Shown: positions 17,914 through 25,535 of the stretch, in pieces
How positions within the stretch are numbered: the stretch's first letter is position 1
Layout: each line of letters begins with the position of its first letter
Assembly: GCF_036032445.1 (NCBI RefSeq)
Contig: NZ_CP107932.1
Span: forward strand, 6,946,501-7,010,500
Reading direction: 5' to 3'
From: Nocardia sp. NBC_00416
Lineage (GTDB): Bacteria > Actinomycetota > Actinomycetes > Mycobacteriales > Mycobacteriaceae
DNA length: 64,000 bases
Translations under genes and position numbers: made by a program
The notes under the pieces: generated by a model
What the model saw: the letters and a program-made list of their open reading frames with translations, nothing else
The model's database searches: none
What the model was told of the DNA's origin: nothing

Positions 17914-18429
17914 TCAGAGCTCCTTCGCCGACTGATGCTCGGACATGTGGTGCAGGTAGACCATGGCGTTGAGCTCCACCCCGCGCTGCTGTTCGGCGGT
18001 GAGCTCGCGCCGGACCTTGCCCGGCACACCGGCCACCAGCGAGCCCGGCGGGATCTGCGCGCCCTCGGGGATCAGCGCATTGGCCGCGATCAGGCTGCCC
18101 CGGCCGATCACCGCCCCGTTGAGCACGGTCGCACCCATTCCGATCAGGCAGTCGTCCTCGATCGTGCACCCGTGCAGGATCGCGTTGTGCCCGACCGACA
18201 CCCCGGCGCCCACGGTGGTGGGGAAGCCGGGGTCGGCGTGCAGCACGCAGCCGTCCTGGATATTGCTGCGCTCGCCGACGGTGATCAGCTCGGTATCGCC
18301 GCGCAGTACCGCGTTGTACCAGATGCTGGCCTGGGCCTCGAGCCGCACCTTGCCGATCACGGACGCATTCGGCGCGATCCACGCGGTGTCGTGTACCTCG
18401 GGCTGATGTCCGCTGACTTCGATCCTCAT
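17914..18429 (-). CDS. gamma-class carbonic anhydrase family protein
   Basis: A 171-residue left-handed beta-helix protein built of hexapeptide repeats (for example IGKVRLEAQASIWYNAVL, then ITVGERSNIQDGCV). The zinc-ligand histidines of the gamma carbonic anhydrase group are present: one in VLHADPGFP and two in VGHNAILHG. The C-terminal helix EQQRGVELNAMVYLHHMSEH closes the trimer in relatives. Many members bind zinc without proven CO2 hydration, so activity is uncertain. Cytosolic, no signal peptide. It stands alone, transcribed leftward. Confidence 0.88.
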   Translation of the reverse strand: MRIEVSGHQPEVHDTAWIAPNASVIGKVRLEAQASIWYNAVLRGDTELITVGERSNIQDGCVLHADPGFPTTVGAGVSVGHNAILHGCTIEDDCLIGMGATVLNGAVIGRGSLIAANALIPEGAQIPPGSLVAGVPGKVRRELTAEQQRGVELNAMVYLHHMSEHQSAKEL

Positions 18430-18500
18430 ATACGCAACCTAACGCGCCCGGCTCCGCCGCCGGAGAGGCGGTGAGCCGCGACCGCCACGATCCGCGCGCG

Positions 18501-19442
18501 TCAGCCCTGCCCGGGCTCGCGCAGCGGCCATTCGGGCCCGTCGCCGAGTGGGAGGTCGCGCATCTTGTCGGGATTGCGTACCGCGTGGATGGCGGTGATC
18601 CGTCCCTGGTCGACGGTGAAGGAGAAGATCCCGTGGTGCCGTCCGTCGAAGATCAGCAGGCCGGGCATGCCGTTGACCTCGATCATCCGGCCCCAGCCGG
18701 CCTCCGCCGCGGGCGCGCGATACCAGCCGACCAGCACCTCGGCGATGTACTCGGCGCCCCGCAGTGGCTTGCGGACCGCGGCGACCTTGCCGCCGCCGTC
18801 GGCGGTGAACGTCACGTCGCTGTCGAGCACACCCAGCAGCGCGCCCATATCCCCGGACCGCCAGGCCACCGCGAACGCCGAGACGACCTTCTCGTGCTCG
18901 TCGGGCGAAGCGGGGAATCGCGGGGTGCCGTCCTCGACTCGTTTACGGGCGCGGGAGGCGAGCTGCCGGACCGCGGCCGGGGTGCGGCCGACGACGTCGG
19001 CGACCTCGGGTCCCGACATCCCGAACACGTCCTGCAGAACGAAGGCGGTGCGTTCGGCCGGTGACAGCGATTCCAGCACCACCAGCAGCGCCATGGTGAC
19101 CCGTTCGTCCTGGGAGATCCGATCCGCCGGATCGTCCCAGGTCCCGACAGCGGGCTCGGGCAGCCATTCCCCGACGTACTGTTCGCGCCGCACCCGCGCG
19201 GAGCCGAGCTGATCCAATGCCAGCCGTCCGGTGACCGTGGTGAGCCAGGCCTGCAGGTTGTCGATCGGCGCGTTCCCGGCCTCCTGATGCCGCTGCAACC
19301 GCAACCACGCCTCCTGGACGATATCGTCCGCGTCGGCGAGGCTGCCGAGGGTGCTGTAGGCGAGGCGACGCAGATAGGGGCGCAGTTCCTCGAAGCTCCG
19401 GGCCAGCTCGGCAGGATCGGCGGCGGCGCGTCGGTCGGTCAC
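18501..19442 (-). CDS. ECF sigma factor, SigJ-like with SnoaL domain
   Basis: A 313-residue sigma-70 family factor. Region 2 is seen in LRPYLRRLAYSTLGSLADAD and DIVQEAWLRLQR. Region 4 is SLSPAERTAFVLQDVFGMSG followed by EVADVVGRTPAAVRQLASRA. From about residue 200 a SnoaL-like (NTF2 fold) extension follows (FAVAWRSGDMGALLGVLDSD onward), the layout of the SigJ/ECF41 group, in which the extension controls activity instead of an anti-sigma factor. No anti-sigma gene is adjacent, consistent with that. Promoter targets are unknown. Confidence 0.9.
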   Translation of the reverse strand: MTDRRAAADPAELARSFEELRPYLRRLAYSTLGSLADADDIVQEAWLRLQRHQEAGNAPIDNLQAWLTTVTGRLALDQLGSARVRREQYVGEWLPEPAVGTWDDPADRISQDERVTMALLVVLESLSPAERTAFVLQDVFGMSGPEVADVVGRTPAAVRQLASRARKRVEDGTPRFPASPDEHEKVVSAFAVAWRSGDMGALLGVLDSDVTFTADGGGKVAAVRKPLRGAEYIAEVLVGWYRAPAAEAGWGRMIEVNGMPGLLIFDGRHHGIFSFTVDQGRITAIHAVRNPDKMRDLPLGDGPEWPLREPGQG

Positions 19443-19569
19443 TGCGGTTCCCCGTTCGGTCGTGCCCGGTACCGGGCGGATTCGGTGTCAGCCGGTAGAC
19501 GACGCAGCTCTCACGAGTGTGACACCGGTGCGCCGGACCGCCGCGACAGGTCGCTCACCCACTGCGACA

Positions 19570-19827
19570 ATGCGGTGTGGTCACCAACGATATCCGTTTC
19601 GTTGCCGGCCGCTGCTGACGCGGATCGCGGTCACCGAGGCGCTGGTGGTGTGGGATTCGTTCGAGCAACCGCACCGCGCGGCGCGCGACTACGGGACATT
19701 CGGTCCGTTCCGGTTCGACCGCCGCCGATACGACGAGGCTCTCCGGGCGCTGGACCAGGTGAACGGCCGAGTCACGCGCCCGGCGACGACCCGGCGATGC
19801 CGGTGGATACGCTCACCCGGTGCGTAG
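19570..19827 (+). CDS. hypothetical protein or frameshifted remnant before cobD
   Basis: An 85-codon frame with actinobacterial codon bias in its central part (RIAVTEALVVWDSFEQPH, then FGPFRFDRRRYDEALRALDQ) that overlaps the cobD start by 8 bases. The first 15 codons look non-coding. In another frame just upstream VVTNDIRFVAGR reads well, so the real product may be frameshifted. No motif or family is recognised and no good ribosome binding site is seen. It could be a shadow. Confidence 0.3.
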   Translation: MRCGHQRYPFRCRPLLTRIAVTEALVVWDSFEQPHRAARDYGTFGPFRFDRRRYDEALRALDQVNGRVTRPATTRRCRWIRSPGA

Positions 19828-20797
19828 AGGCGTGTCCACCGCGGCCGGGTTGTTGATCGGGTTCACCCTGGACCGCGCGTTCGGCGACCCGCGGCGATGG
19901 CACCCGGTGGCGGGATTCGGCGCGGTGGCGGTGAGCGTGGAGTCGGTGACCTACACCGATCACCGGGCCGCCGGGGTGGCGCACGAACTGGTCCTGGTCG
20001 GGTCGGTGGTGGGTGCGGGTCTCGCACTGCGTCGCGGTGGCGCGGTGCCGGTGGCCCTGGCCACCTGGACGGTGCTGGGCGGTCGCAGCCTGACCCGGAC
20101 CGGGCTGGATATGGCACGGCGGCTGGAGTCTGGGGATCTGTCCGGCGCCCGAGAACTGCTGCCCGCGCTGTGCGGGCGCGACCCGGAGGCGCTCGATGCC
20201 GACGGTCTGGCGCGGGCGACGCTCGAGTCCATCGCCGAGAACACCTCCGACGCGACCGTCGCGCCGCTGGTGTGGGGTGCGGTGGCGGGGGTTCCGGGTC
20301 TGCTGGGCTATCGGGCGATCAACACCCTCGACGCCATGATCGGCTACCGCAACGAGCGCTATCTGCGCTTCGGCTGGGCGGCGGCCCGGCTCGACGACGC
20401 CGCGAATCTGCTGCCGGCCCGGCTCACCGGGCTGCTCACCGCGCTGGTGGCGCCGGGTGTCGGGGGTCGGCCCGGGACGGTGCTGCGGACCTGGCGTCGC
20501 GACGGCGGCCGACATCCGAGTCCGAACGCGGGTGTGGTGGAAGCGGCCGCGGCCGGCGCTCTCGGGGTCCGGCTGGGGGGACGTACCGAATACCGGCACG
20601 GCGTAGAGCAGCGGCCCGAACTGGGTGCGGGCGAGCCGCCGACCGTCGCGGATCTGCGCCGGGCCGTGCGGTTGTCCGAACTGGTTCAGTTCGCGGCACT
20701 GGGTTCGGCGGTGGCGGTGGCGCTGCTGTGCGCGAGCGTGCGAGAACGTGCGCGAGGTCGGGCCCGCGCCGGCCACGCGGGCCGGACGCGGCGCTGA
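19820..20797 (+). CDS. cobD: adenosylcobinamide-phosphate synthase (CbiB/CobD)
   Basis: A 325-residue membrane protein that joins the aminopropanol arm to adenosylcobyric acid in cobalamin assembly. Family signatures are all present: DRAFGDPRRWHPVAGFG near the N-terminus, ARATLESIAENTSDATVAPL around 130, YRAINTLDAMIGYRNERYL around 170, and DDAANLLPARLTGLL around 195. Five or so hydrophobic spans place it in the cytoplasmic membrane. It starts at GTG. It lies convergent to the SURF1-like gene and near cobC, as in mycobacteria. Confidence 0.95.
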   Translation: MRRGVSTAAGLLIGFTLDRAFGDPRRWHPVAGFGAVAVSVESVTYTDHRAAGVAHELVLVGSVVGAGLALRRGGAVPVALATWTVLGGRSLTRTGLDMARRLESGDLSGARELLPALCGRDPEALDADGLARATLESIAENTSDATVAPLVWGAVAGVPGLLGYRAINTLDAMIGYRNERYLRFGWAAARLDDAANLLPARLTGLLTALVAPGVGGRPGTVLRTWRRDGGRHPSPNAGVVEAAAAGALGVRLGGRTEYRHGVEQRPELGAGEPPTVADLRRAVRLSELVQFAALGSAVAVALLCASVRERARGRARAGHAGRTRR

Positions 20798-20804
20798 CAG
20801 CGCC

Positions 20805-21659
20805 TCAGGACCGGGTGCGGCCGTATCGGTCGGCCAAGCGGGCCTCGGTGGTGACCGGCTCGGGGTCGGTGGGTCTCGGGTCGGCGGGATCGGGACCGGC
20901 CGCCGGTGTGCGCTGTTTGCGGCGTTCGCGGATCTCGGCCCACGCGAAGTAGCCGAGTCCGAGCGGCGCCATGACGCCGAACGCGAGCCATTGCAGGCCG
21001 TAGGAGAGGTACGGTCCGGCGTCGAGCTGGGGGAGCGGGACCGGTGCGAACGCGCCCGGCTGTTCCTCCGACAATTGGAGATAGGCCCCGCGTTCGCCCA
21101 CCGGGACGGCCGTCAGCGGCAGGCCGAGCACCGTGGTCTCCTGCGGGACGTCGATCGAGTAGACGTGCGGGACGCCGTCCTGAACCGCGGGGACGCGTCC
21201 GGGGTCGATGTTCTCCGATACCCGGACCCGGCCCTCCACCCGCTGAACGCCGGTCGGCGCGGGCGTGATCGGGGGCGGCTGGGAGCCGTCGACGGCCGCC
21301 ACCAGACCGCGGTCCACCAGCAGCGTGCGACCGTCGGTGAGGGTGAAGGCGGACAGGACGCCGAAGGCCGGTGCGCCGTCGAGATGGCGCAACCGCACCA
21401 GCACGGTCGAATCGGGAACGTAGGCGCCCTCGGCGTACACCTTCTGCCATTCGGTGGCCGCGCCGCCGTCCAGCGCGTCGGTGATGTCGACCGGGTCGGC
21501 GTCGACCGACTCGGCGATCAACTGGTTGCGCTCGGAGGTGGTCTCGTTCTTACCGAGCTGCCAGGGGGCCAGCACGGTGAAACACAGGTAGGCGAACGCG
21601 ACCACGACCGCGGCCAGGATCAGCCAGCCCGGGCGGAGCAGGAAGGTGAGGCGGCGCAT
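20805..21659 (-). CDS. SURF1 family cytochrome oxidase biogenesis protein
   Basis: A 284-residue protein with the SURF1 layout: an N-terminal transmembrane helix (PGWLILAAVVVAFAYLCFTV), a conserved LGKNETTSERNQLI segment right after it, a long extracytoplasmic domain, and a second helix near the C-terminus (LQWLAFGVMAPLGLGYFAW) followed by a charged tail. SURF1 proteins help insert haem a into the aa3 oxidase subunit I. The start codon overlaps the ptpA stop by one base, so translation is probably coupled. Confidence 0.88.
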   Translation of the reverse strand: MRRLTFLLRPGWLILAAVVVAFAYLCFTVLAPWQLGKNETTSERNQLIAESVDADPVDITDALDGGAATEWQKVYAEGAYVPDSTVLVRLRHLDGAPAFGVLSAFTLTDGRTLLVDRGLVAAVDGSQPPPITPAPTGVQRVEGRVRVSENIDPGRVPAVQDGVPHVYSIDVPQETTVLGLPLTAVPVGERGAYLQLSEEQPGAFAPVPLPQLDAGPYLSYGLQWLAFGVMAPLGLGYFAWAEIRERRKQRTPAAGPDPADPRPTDPEPVTTEARLADRYGRTRS

Positions 21660-22165
21660 CAGGCCGCACCGCCGGTGACGGGGGCGCGATCGTCCAGCGC
21701 GGCGTGGATCCAGTCCAGCAGTCCGGGGACCGCCGCCTCGATCTGGGCGCGGACCAGCTCGAACTCTGCCGTCTCCCCGTAGTAGGGGTCGGGTACGTCG
21801 GTGCCGTCGGCGGCCGGGTCGAAACTGCGCAGCAGCCGGCGGCGCTGGTGCGGGACGCCGCGGACGGCCAGGTTCCGGTCGTGTTCGGTGGTCATCGCGA
21901 CGACGAGATCGGCGTCGGCGTGCTCGGGGCCGAATCCGGTGGCCCGGTGGCCCGTGGGGTAGCCGTGGCGGCGCAGTGTCTCGGTTGTGCGCGGATCGGC
22001 GTCGGATCCGGCGTGCCAGCCGTGGGTGCCGGCGCTGCTCACCCGGACACGGTCGCTCAGACCGGCGCGGGACAGATGCCCGGCCAGGATCTTCTCCGCC
22101 ATCGGGGACCGGCAGATATTGCCGGTACAGACGAACGATATGTGCAGTTCACCCACGACAGCCAT
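21659..22165 (-). CDS. ptpA: low-molecular-weight protein tyrosine phosphatase
   Basis: A 168-residue enzyme with the P-loop CTGNICRSP: Cys13 is the nucleophile and Arg19 binds phosphate. DPYYG near residue 125 supplies the general-acid Asp. The length is typical for the family. In M. tuberculosis the orthologue PtpA is secreted into macrophages; a normal bacterial role in regulating phosphotyrosine is equally possible here. The ATG at 22165 is chosen because similarity begins directly after it. It is divergent from cobC with 43 bp between them and coupled to the SURF1 gene downstream. Confidence 0.92.
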   Translation of the reverse strand: MAVVGELHISFVCTGNICRSPMAEKILAGHLSRAGLSDRVRVSSAGTHGWHAGSDADPRTTETLRRHGYPTGHRATGFGPEHADADLVVAMTTEHDRNLAVRGVPHQRRRLLRSFDPAADGTDVPDPYYGETAEFELVRAQIEAAVPGLLDWIHAALDDRAPVTGGAA

Positions 22166-22208
22166 TCTGGCGGGTCGATCGGCCCGAGCGCCACGTAGGG
22201 TGCGTCTC

Positions 22209-23252
22209 ATGCTCGCCGATCATGTCGATTTCGCCGGATTGCGTCATCACGGCGATGTGGAAGCTCAGCCCGGCCTGCTCGATTTCGCGGTGAACGTGCA
22301 GGGCAGCGGGCCACCGAAGTGGTTGCGTGACCGATTGGCCGCCGCGCTCGACACGCTGGGCCGGTATCCGGCCGCCGCGGACGACCGCAGCGCCCGGGAA
22401 GCGGTGGCCGCCCGGCACGGGGTCCCGGCCGACCATGTGCTGCCGCTGACCGGCGGTGCGGAGGGTTTCGCGCTGCTGCCGCGGCTGCGGCCGCGGCTGG
22501 CGGCGGTGGTGCATCCGTCGTTCACCGAGCCCGAGCTGGCACTGCGCGAGGCGGATGTCCCGGTGCGCCGGGTGGTGCTGGAACCGCCCTACGTCCTGGA
22601 CCCCGCCTTGGTCCCGGAGGACGCGGACCTGGTGGTGCTCGGCAACCCGACGAACCCGACCTCGGTCCTGCACCCGGCGGCCGCCGTGCGCGCCCTGCTG
22701 CGCCCGGGGCGGATCGTGGTGGTGGACGAGGCGTTCATGGACGCGGTGCCCGGCGAGCCGGAATCCCTGGCCGTGTCGGCGGGGGCCGGGCTGCTGGTGC
22801 TGCGCAGCCTCACCAAGACCTGGGCCCTGGCCGGGCTGCGCTGCGGCTATTTCCTGGGAGATCCGTCGGTGCTGGGGCAGCTGGTGCGGGGCCGGGCGCA
22901 TTGGCCGCTGGGCACGCTGCAGCTCGCCGCGATCACCGCCACCGCCGGATCGCGCGCGCTTTCCGAGGCCGAGGCGCGGGCCCTGGCCATCGGGTACGAC
23001 CGCGCGGAGATGGCCGAGCGGCTCACCGAGGCCGGTGTGGAAGTACTGCTCCCGGCGACGGCGCCTTTTCTGCTGCTCCGCGTCGAACACGGGGATATGC
23101 TGCGCGAATATCTGCGCCGCAAGGGGATCGCGGTCCGTCGTTGCGATACCTTCCCGGGTCTGGGACCGGATCATCTGCGGGTGGCGGTCCGGCCGGCGGC
23201 GGACGTCGACCGGCTCGTGCAGGCGCTGCGGACGGCGGGTCGGCTCGTATAG
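22209..23252 (+). CDS. cobC: CobC-like PLP-dependent threonine-phosphate decarboxylase
   Basis: A 347-residue fold-type I aminotransferase-like enzyme. The N-terminal DFAVNVQGSGPPKWL is the equivalent of the histidinol-phosphate aminotransferase substrate loop. LGNPTNPTSVLHPAA, VVDEAFMD and SLTKTWALAGLRCGY with the PLP lysine at 203 follow in order. Proteins of this type in cobalamin loci make the aminopropanol phosphate arm; the M. tuberculosis counterpart has also been discussed as an aminotransferase. The ATG lies 43 bp from divergent ptpA. Confidence 0.85.
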   Translation: MLADHVDFAGLRHHGDVEAQPGLLDFAVNVQGSGPPKWLRDRLAAALDTLGRYPAAADDRSAREAVAARHGVPADHVLPLTGGAEGFALLPRLRPRLAAVVHPSFTEPELALREADVPVRRVVLEPPYVLDPALVPEDADLVVLGNPTNPTSVLHPAAAVRALLRPGRIVVVDEAFMDAVPGEPESLAVSAGAGLLVLRSLTKTWALAGLRCGYFLGDPSVLGQLVRGRAHWPLGTLQLAAITATAGSRALSEAEARALAIGYDRAEMAERLTEAGVEVLLPATAPFLLLRVEHGDMLREYLRRKGIAVRRCDTFPGLGPDHLRVAVRPAADVDRLVQALRTAGRLV

Positions 23253-23302
23253 CGGTGTGCGCCATGATTGTCGCCGATCGACTCTCGAGAGAAAGGTGCA
23301 CC

Positions 23303-24424
23303 GTGGTCACCGTTGCCGAACTCGTCACGACGCTGGAGACGGCCTATCCGCCACGGCTGGCCGAACCGTGGGATTCGGTGGGACTGGTGTGCGGCGATCC
23401 CGGGGAGGTCGTGCGGCGGGTGCTGTTCACCGTGGACGTCACCGAAGCCGTCGTGGCCGAGGCGGTGCGGTGGGGCGCCCAGGTCGTGGTGGCCCACCAT
23501 CCGCTGCTGCTGCGCGGCGTGGACAGTGTCTCGGCCGACCGGCCCAAAGGGGCGCTGGTGCATCGGCTGATCCGCGCGGGCTGCGCGCTGTTCACCGCGC
23601 ATACCAACGCCGATTCCGCCGACCCCGGCGTCTCGGACGCGCTGGCCGCGGCGCTCGGGCTGACCGTGACGGGTCCGATCGACCCGAAACCGGTTGCCGC
23701 TGTGGACAAATGGACCGTGCAGGTGCCGCCGGAGCATGCCGACGCGGTGCTCGCCGCGCTGTTCGCCGCGGGTGCGGGCGGCACCGGGGACTACCGGGAA
23801 GCGGCCTGGCAGGCGCCGGGCATCGGCCAGTTCCGGCCGCTCGACGGCGCGAACCCGGCCGCCGGCGCGGTCGGCGAGCTGTCCCGGGTCGTCGAGGACC
23901 GCCTCGAGGTGGTCGCCGCCCCCGGCGTTCGCGCGGCGGTCCTGGCGGCGCTGCGCGCGGCGCATCCCTACGAGGAACCCGCCTACCACGTGACCGAACG
24001 GGCCGGCCTGCCCGGCACTCTCGGCCTGGGCCGGATCGGCACGCTCGCCGAGCCGCTGACGTTGCGCGAGTTCACCGCCCGCGCGGCCGCCGCGCTTCCG
24101 GAGACCACCTGGGGAGTGCGCGCGGCGGGCGATCCGGACCGGGTGCTGCGCACGGTGGCCGTCTGCGGCGGGGCGGGTGATTCGCTGCTCGATACCGTCA
24201 CCCGGCGCGGGGTCGACGCCTACCTCACCGCTGACCTGCGCCATCATCCGGCCGACGAACATCTGCGGCGGTCCGGCCCGGCGCTGATCGATGCCGCCCA
24301 CTGGGCCACCGAGTTCCCTTGGTGCGCGCAGGCGGCCGCGGTGGTGGCCGACGGCCACCCGGAACTGGAAACGCGCGTATCCACCGTGCGCACCGACCCC
24401 TGGACGGTCGGCTGCGGCGGCTGA
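23303..24424 (+). CDS. NIF3-like dinuclear metal centre protein
   Basis: A 373-residue protein of the NIF3/YbgI family, with the CutA-like insertion in the middle that lengthens Gram-positive members. Metal-binding residues are in VVVAHHPLLLRGVDSV (two His), FTAHTNADSADPG (His, Asp), and toward the end LTADLRHHPADEH and DAAHWATE. It forms toroidal hexamers in relatives; the enzymatic role is unsettled. The GTG at 23303 is preferred because GAAAGG lies upstream; an ATG at 23264 is in frame. It precedes the zinc-ribbon gene by about 100 bp. Confidence 0.88.
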   Translation: MVTVAELVTTLETAYPPRLAEPWDSVGLVCGDPGEVVRRVLFTVDVTEAVVAEAVRWGAQVVVAHHPLLLRGVDSVSADRPKGALVHRLIRAGCALFTAHTNADSADPGVSDALAAALGLTVTGPIDPKPVAAVDKWTVQVPPEHADAVLAALFAAGAGGTGDYREAAWQAPGIGQFRPLDGANPAAGAVGELSRVVEDRLEVVAAPGVRAAVLAALRAAHPYEEPAYHVTERAGLPGTLGLGRIGTLAEPLTLREFTARAAAALPETTWGVRAAGDPDRVLRTVAVCGGAGDSLLDTVTRRGVDAYLTADLRHHPADEHLRRSGPALIDAAHWATEFPWCAQAAAVVADGHPELETRVSTVRTDPWTVGCGG

Positions 24425-24527
24425 TCGCGGTCCGGGCGAGTTCGGACCGGTGGGCGGTCCGGGCGCGTGACCCGCGGAGTACGGTGGACGTTCTATCCGT
24501 CCACAGCGTGCAGGGAGTTCGTTAGCG

Positions 24528-25265
24528 TTGAATGTCGAACCATCGATTCAGGCCCAACTGCTGCGTCTCGCCGAGGTCGACACCGAGCTGACCCGGATTG
24601 CGCACCGGCGCCGTGTTCTCCCCGAACAGCAGGAGGTCGACCGGTTCGAGGCGGAACGCAACGCGCACAAGGACGCGGCCGTGGCCGTGGAGATCGTGCT
24701 GGACGATCTCGATCGCGATATCCGCAAACTCGAGGGTGAGATCGAGGCGGTCCGCAAACGCGAGGATCGCGACAAGGGCGCGCTGGAGGCGGGCTCGGTC
24801 GGCGCCAAACAGCTGTCCGAACTGCAGCACGAGCTGACGAGTCTGGAACGCCGTCGCTCGGTGCTCGAGGACGAACTGCTCGAGGTGATGGAACGCCGTG
24901 AGGCCTCCGCGGCCGACCACGAACACGCCGGCGCCCGGCTCGACCGGACCGAATCCGAACTCGAGGTCGCGCGCGGTCGCCGCGACGAGGCGGTCGCCGA
25001 CCTCGACGTGGCCCAGCAGCGCTGCGAGAACGATCGCGCGAAACTCCTCGGTGTCTTCCCGGAGGAGCTGCTCAAGATCTATGACCGGCAGCGCACCGCG
25101 CACGGCACCGGCGCGGCGCTGCTGCAGGCCCGGCGGTGCGGGGCATGCCGGATCGAACTGGATCGCGGCGAGATCGCCCGGATCGCGAAAACCGCACCCG
25201 ACCTGGTGGTGCGCTGCCCGGAATGCGGTGCGGTGCTGGTGCGGACCAAAGAATCCGGATTGTGA
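24528..25265 (+). CDS. coiled-coil protein with C-terminal zinc ribbon
   Basis: A 245-residue cytosolic protein. Residues about 10-180 form a long antiparallel coiled coil (RKLEGEIEAVRKREDRDKG, then LTSLERRRSVLEDELLEVME). The C-terminus has two CxxC knuckles (CGACRIEL and CPECGAVL) making a four-cysteine zinc ribbon. This matches the conserved actinobacterial gene between the NIF3-like and RNase H genes. Relatives resemble putative nucleic-acid-binding proteins with no proven role. The start is TTG. It is followed by the 74-bp tandem repeat array. Confidence 0.88.
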   Translation: MNVEPSIQAQLLRLAEVDTELTRIAHRRRVLPEQQEVDRFEAERNAHKDAAVAVEIVLDDLDRDIRKLEGEIEAVRKREDRDKGALEAGSVGAKQLSELQHELTSLERRRSVLEDELLEVMERREASAADHEHAGARLDRTESELEVARGRRDEAVADLDVAQQRCENDRAKLLGVFPEELLKIYDRQRTAHGTGAALLQARRCGACRIELDRGEIARIAKTAPDLVVRCPECGAVLVRTKESGL

Positions 25266-25309
25266 GACCGCGCCGGACAGCGGAGCCCGAGTAGCACAAA
25301 GGACACAGC

Positions 25310-25387
25310 ATGAGCGAGTCAGGCCCGGAGGCGGCAGCGAGTGTAACCACGGAGGGCCCTCGCTCGTGCACAAAGGACACAGCATGA
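25310..25387 (+). CDS. mini-ORF 1 of repeat array (25 codons)
   Basis: ATG at 25310 with AGGA six bases upstream opens a 25-codon frame starting MSESGPEAAASV and ending RSCTKDTA. Its TGA (25385-25387) overlaps the next ATG as ATGA. The product would be a small hydrophilic peptide with one cysteine and no known family. It is not coupled to the zinc-ribbon gene, whose stop lies 45 bp upstream. Translation is an inference from the signals. Confidence 0.4.
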   Translation: MSESGPEAAASVTTEGPRSCTKDTA

Positions 25388-25461
25388 GCGAGTCAGGCCC
25401 GGAGGCGGCAGCGAGTGTAACCACGGAGGGCCCTCGCTCGTGCACAAAGGACACAGCATGA
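25384..25461 (+). CDS. mini-ORF 2 of repeat array (25 codons)
   Basis: Identical in sequence to mini-ORF 1. The start ATG overlaps the previous stop (ATGA) and its own stop overlaps the start of mini-ORF 3. The reading frame shifts by two bases per unit because 74 is not a multiple of three, so only re-initiation at each ATGA can carry ribosomes through the array. Confidence 0.4.
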   Translation: MSESGPEAAASVTTEGPRSCTKDTA

Positions 25462-25535
25462 GCGAGTCAGGCCCGGAGGCGGCAGCGAGTGTAACCACGG
25501 AGGGCCCTCGCTCGTGCACAAAGGACACAGCATGA
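25458..25535 (+). CDS. mini-ORF 3 of repeat array (25 codons)
   Basis: The third identical copy. Its TGA at 25533-25535 overlaps the ATG of the bifunctional RNase HI/phosphatase gene at 25532 as ATGA, so expression of that enzyme could depend on re-initiation after this peptide. Confidence 0.4.
   Translation: MSESGPEAAASVTTEGPRSCTKDTA

Noticed and set aside
19820..23252. A cobalamin riboswitch before cobD or cobC
   Set aside because: The upstream gaps are very short (overlap or 43 bp) and no B12-box-like sequence was found.
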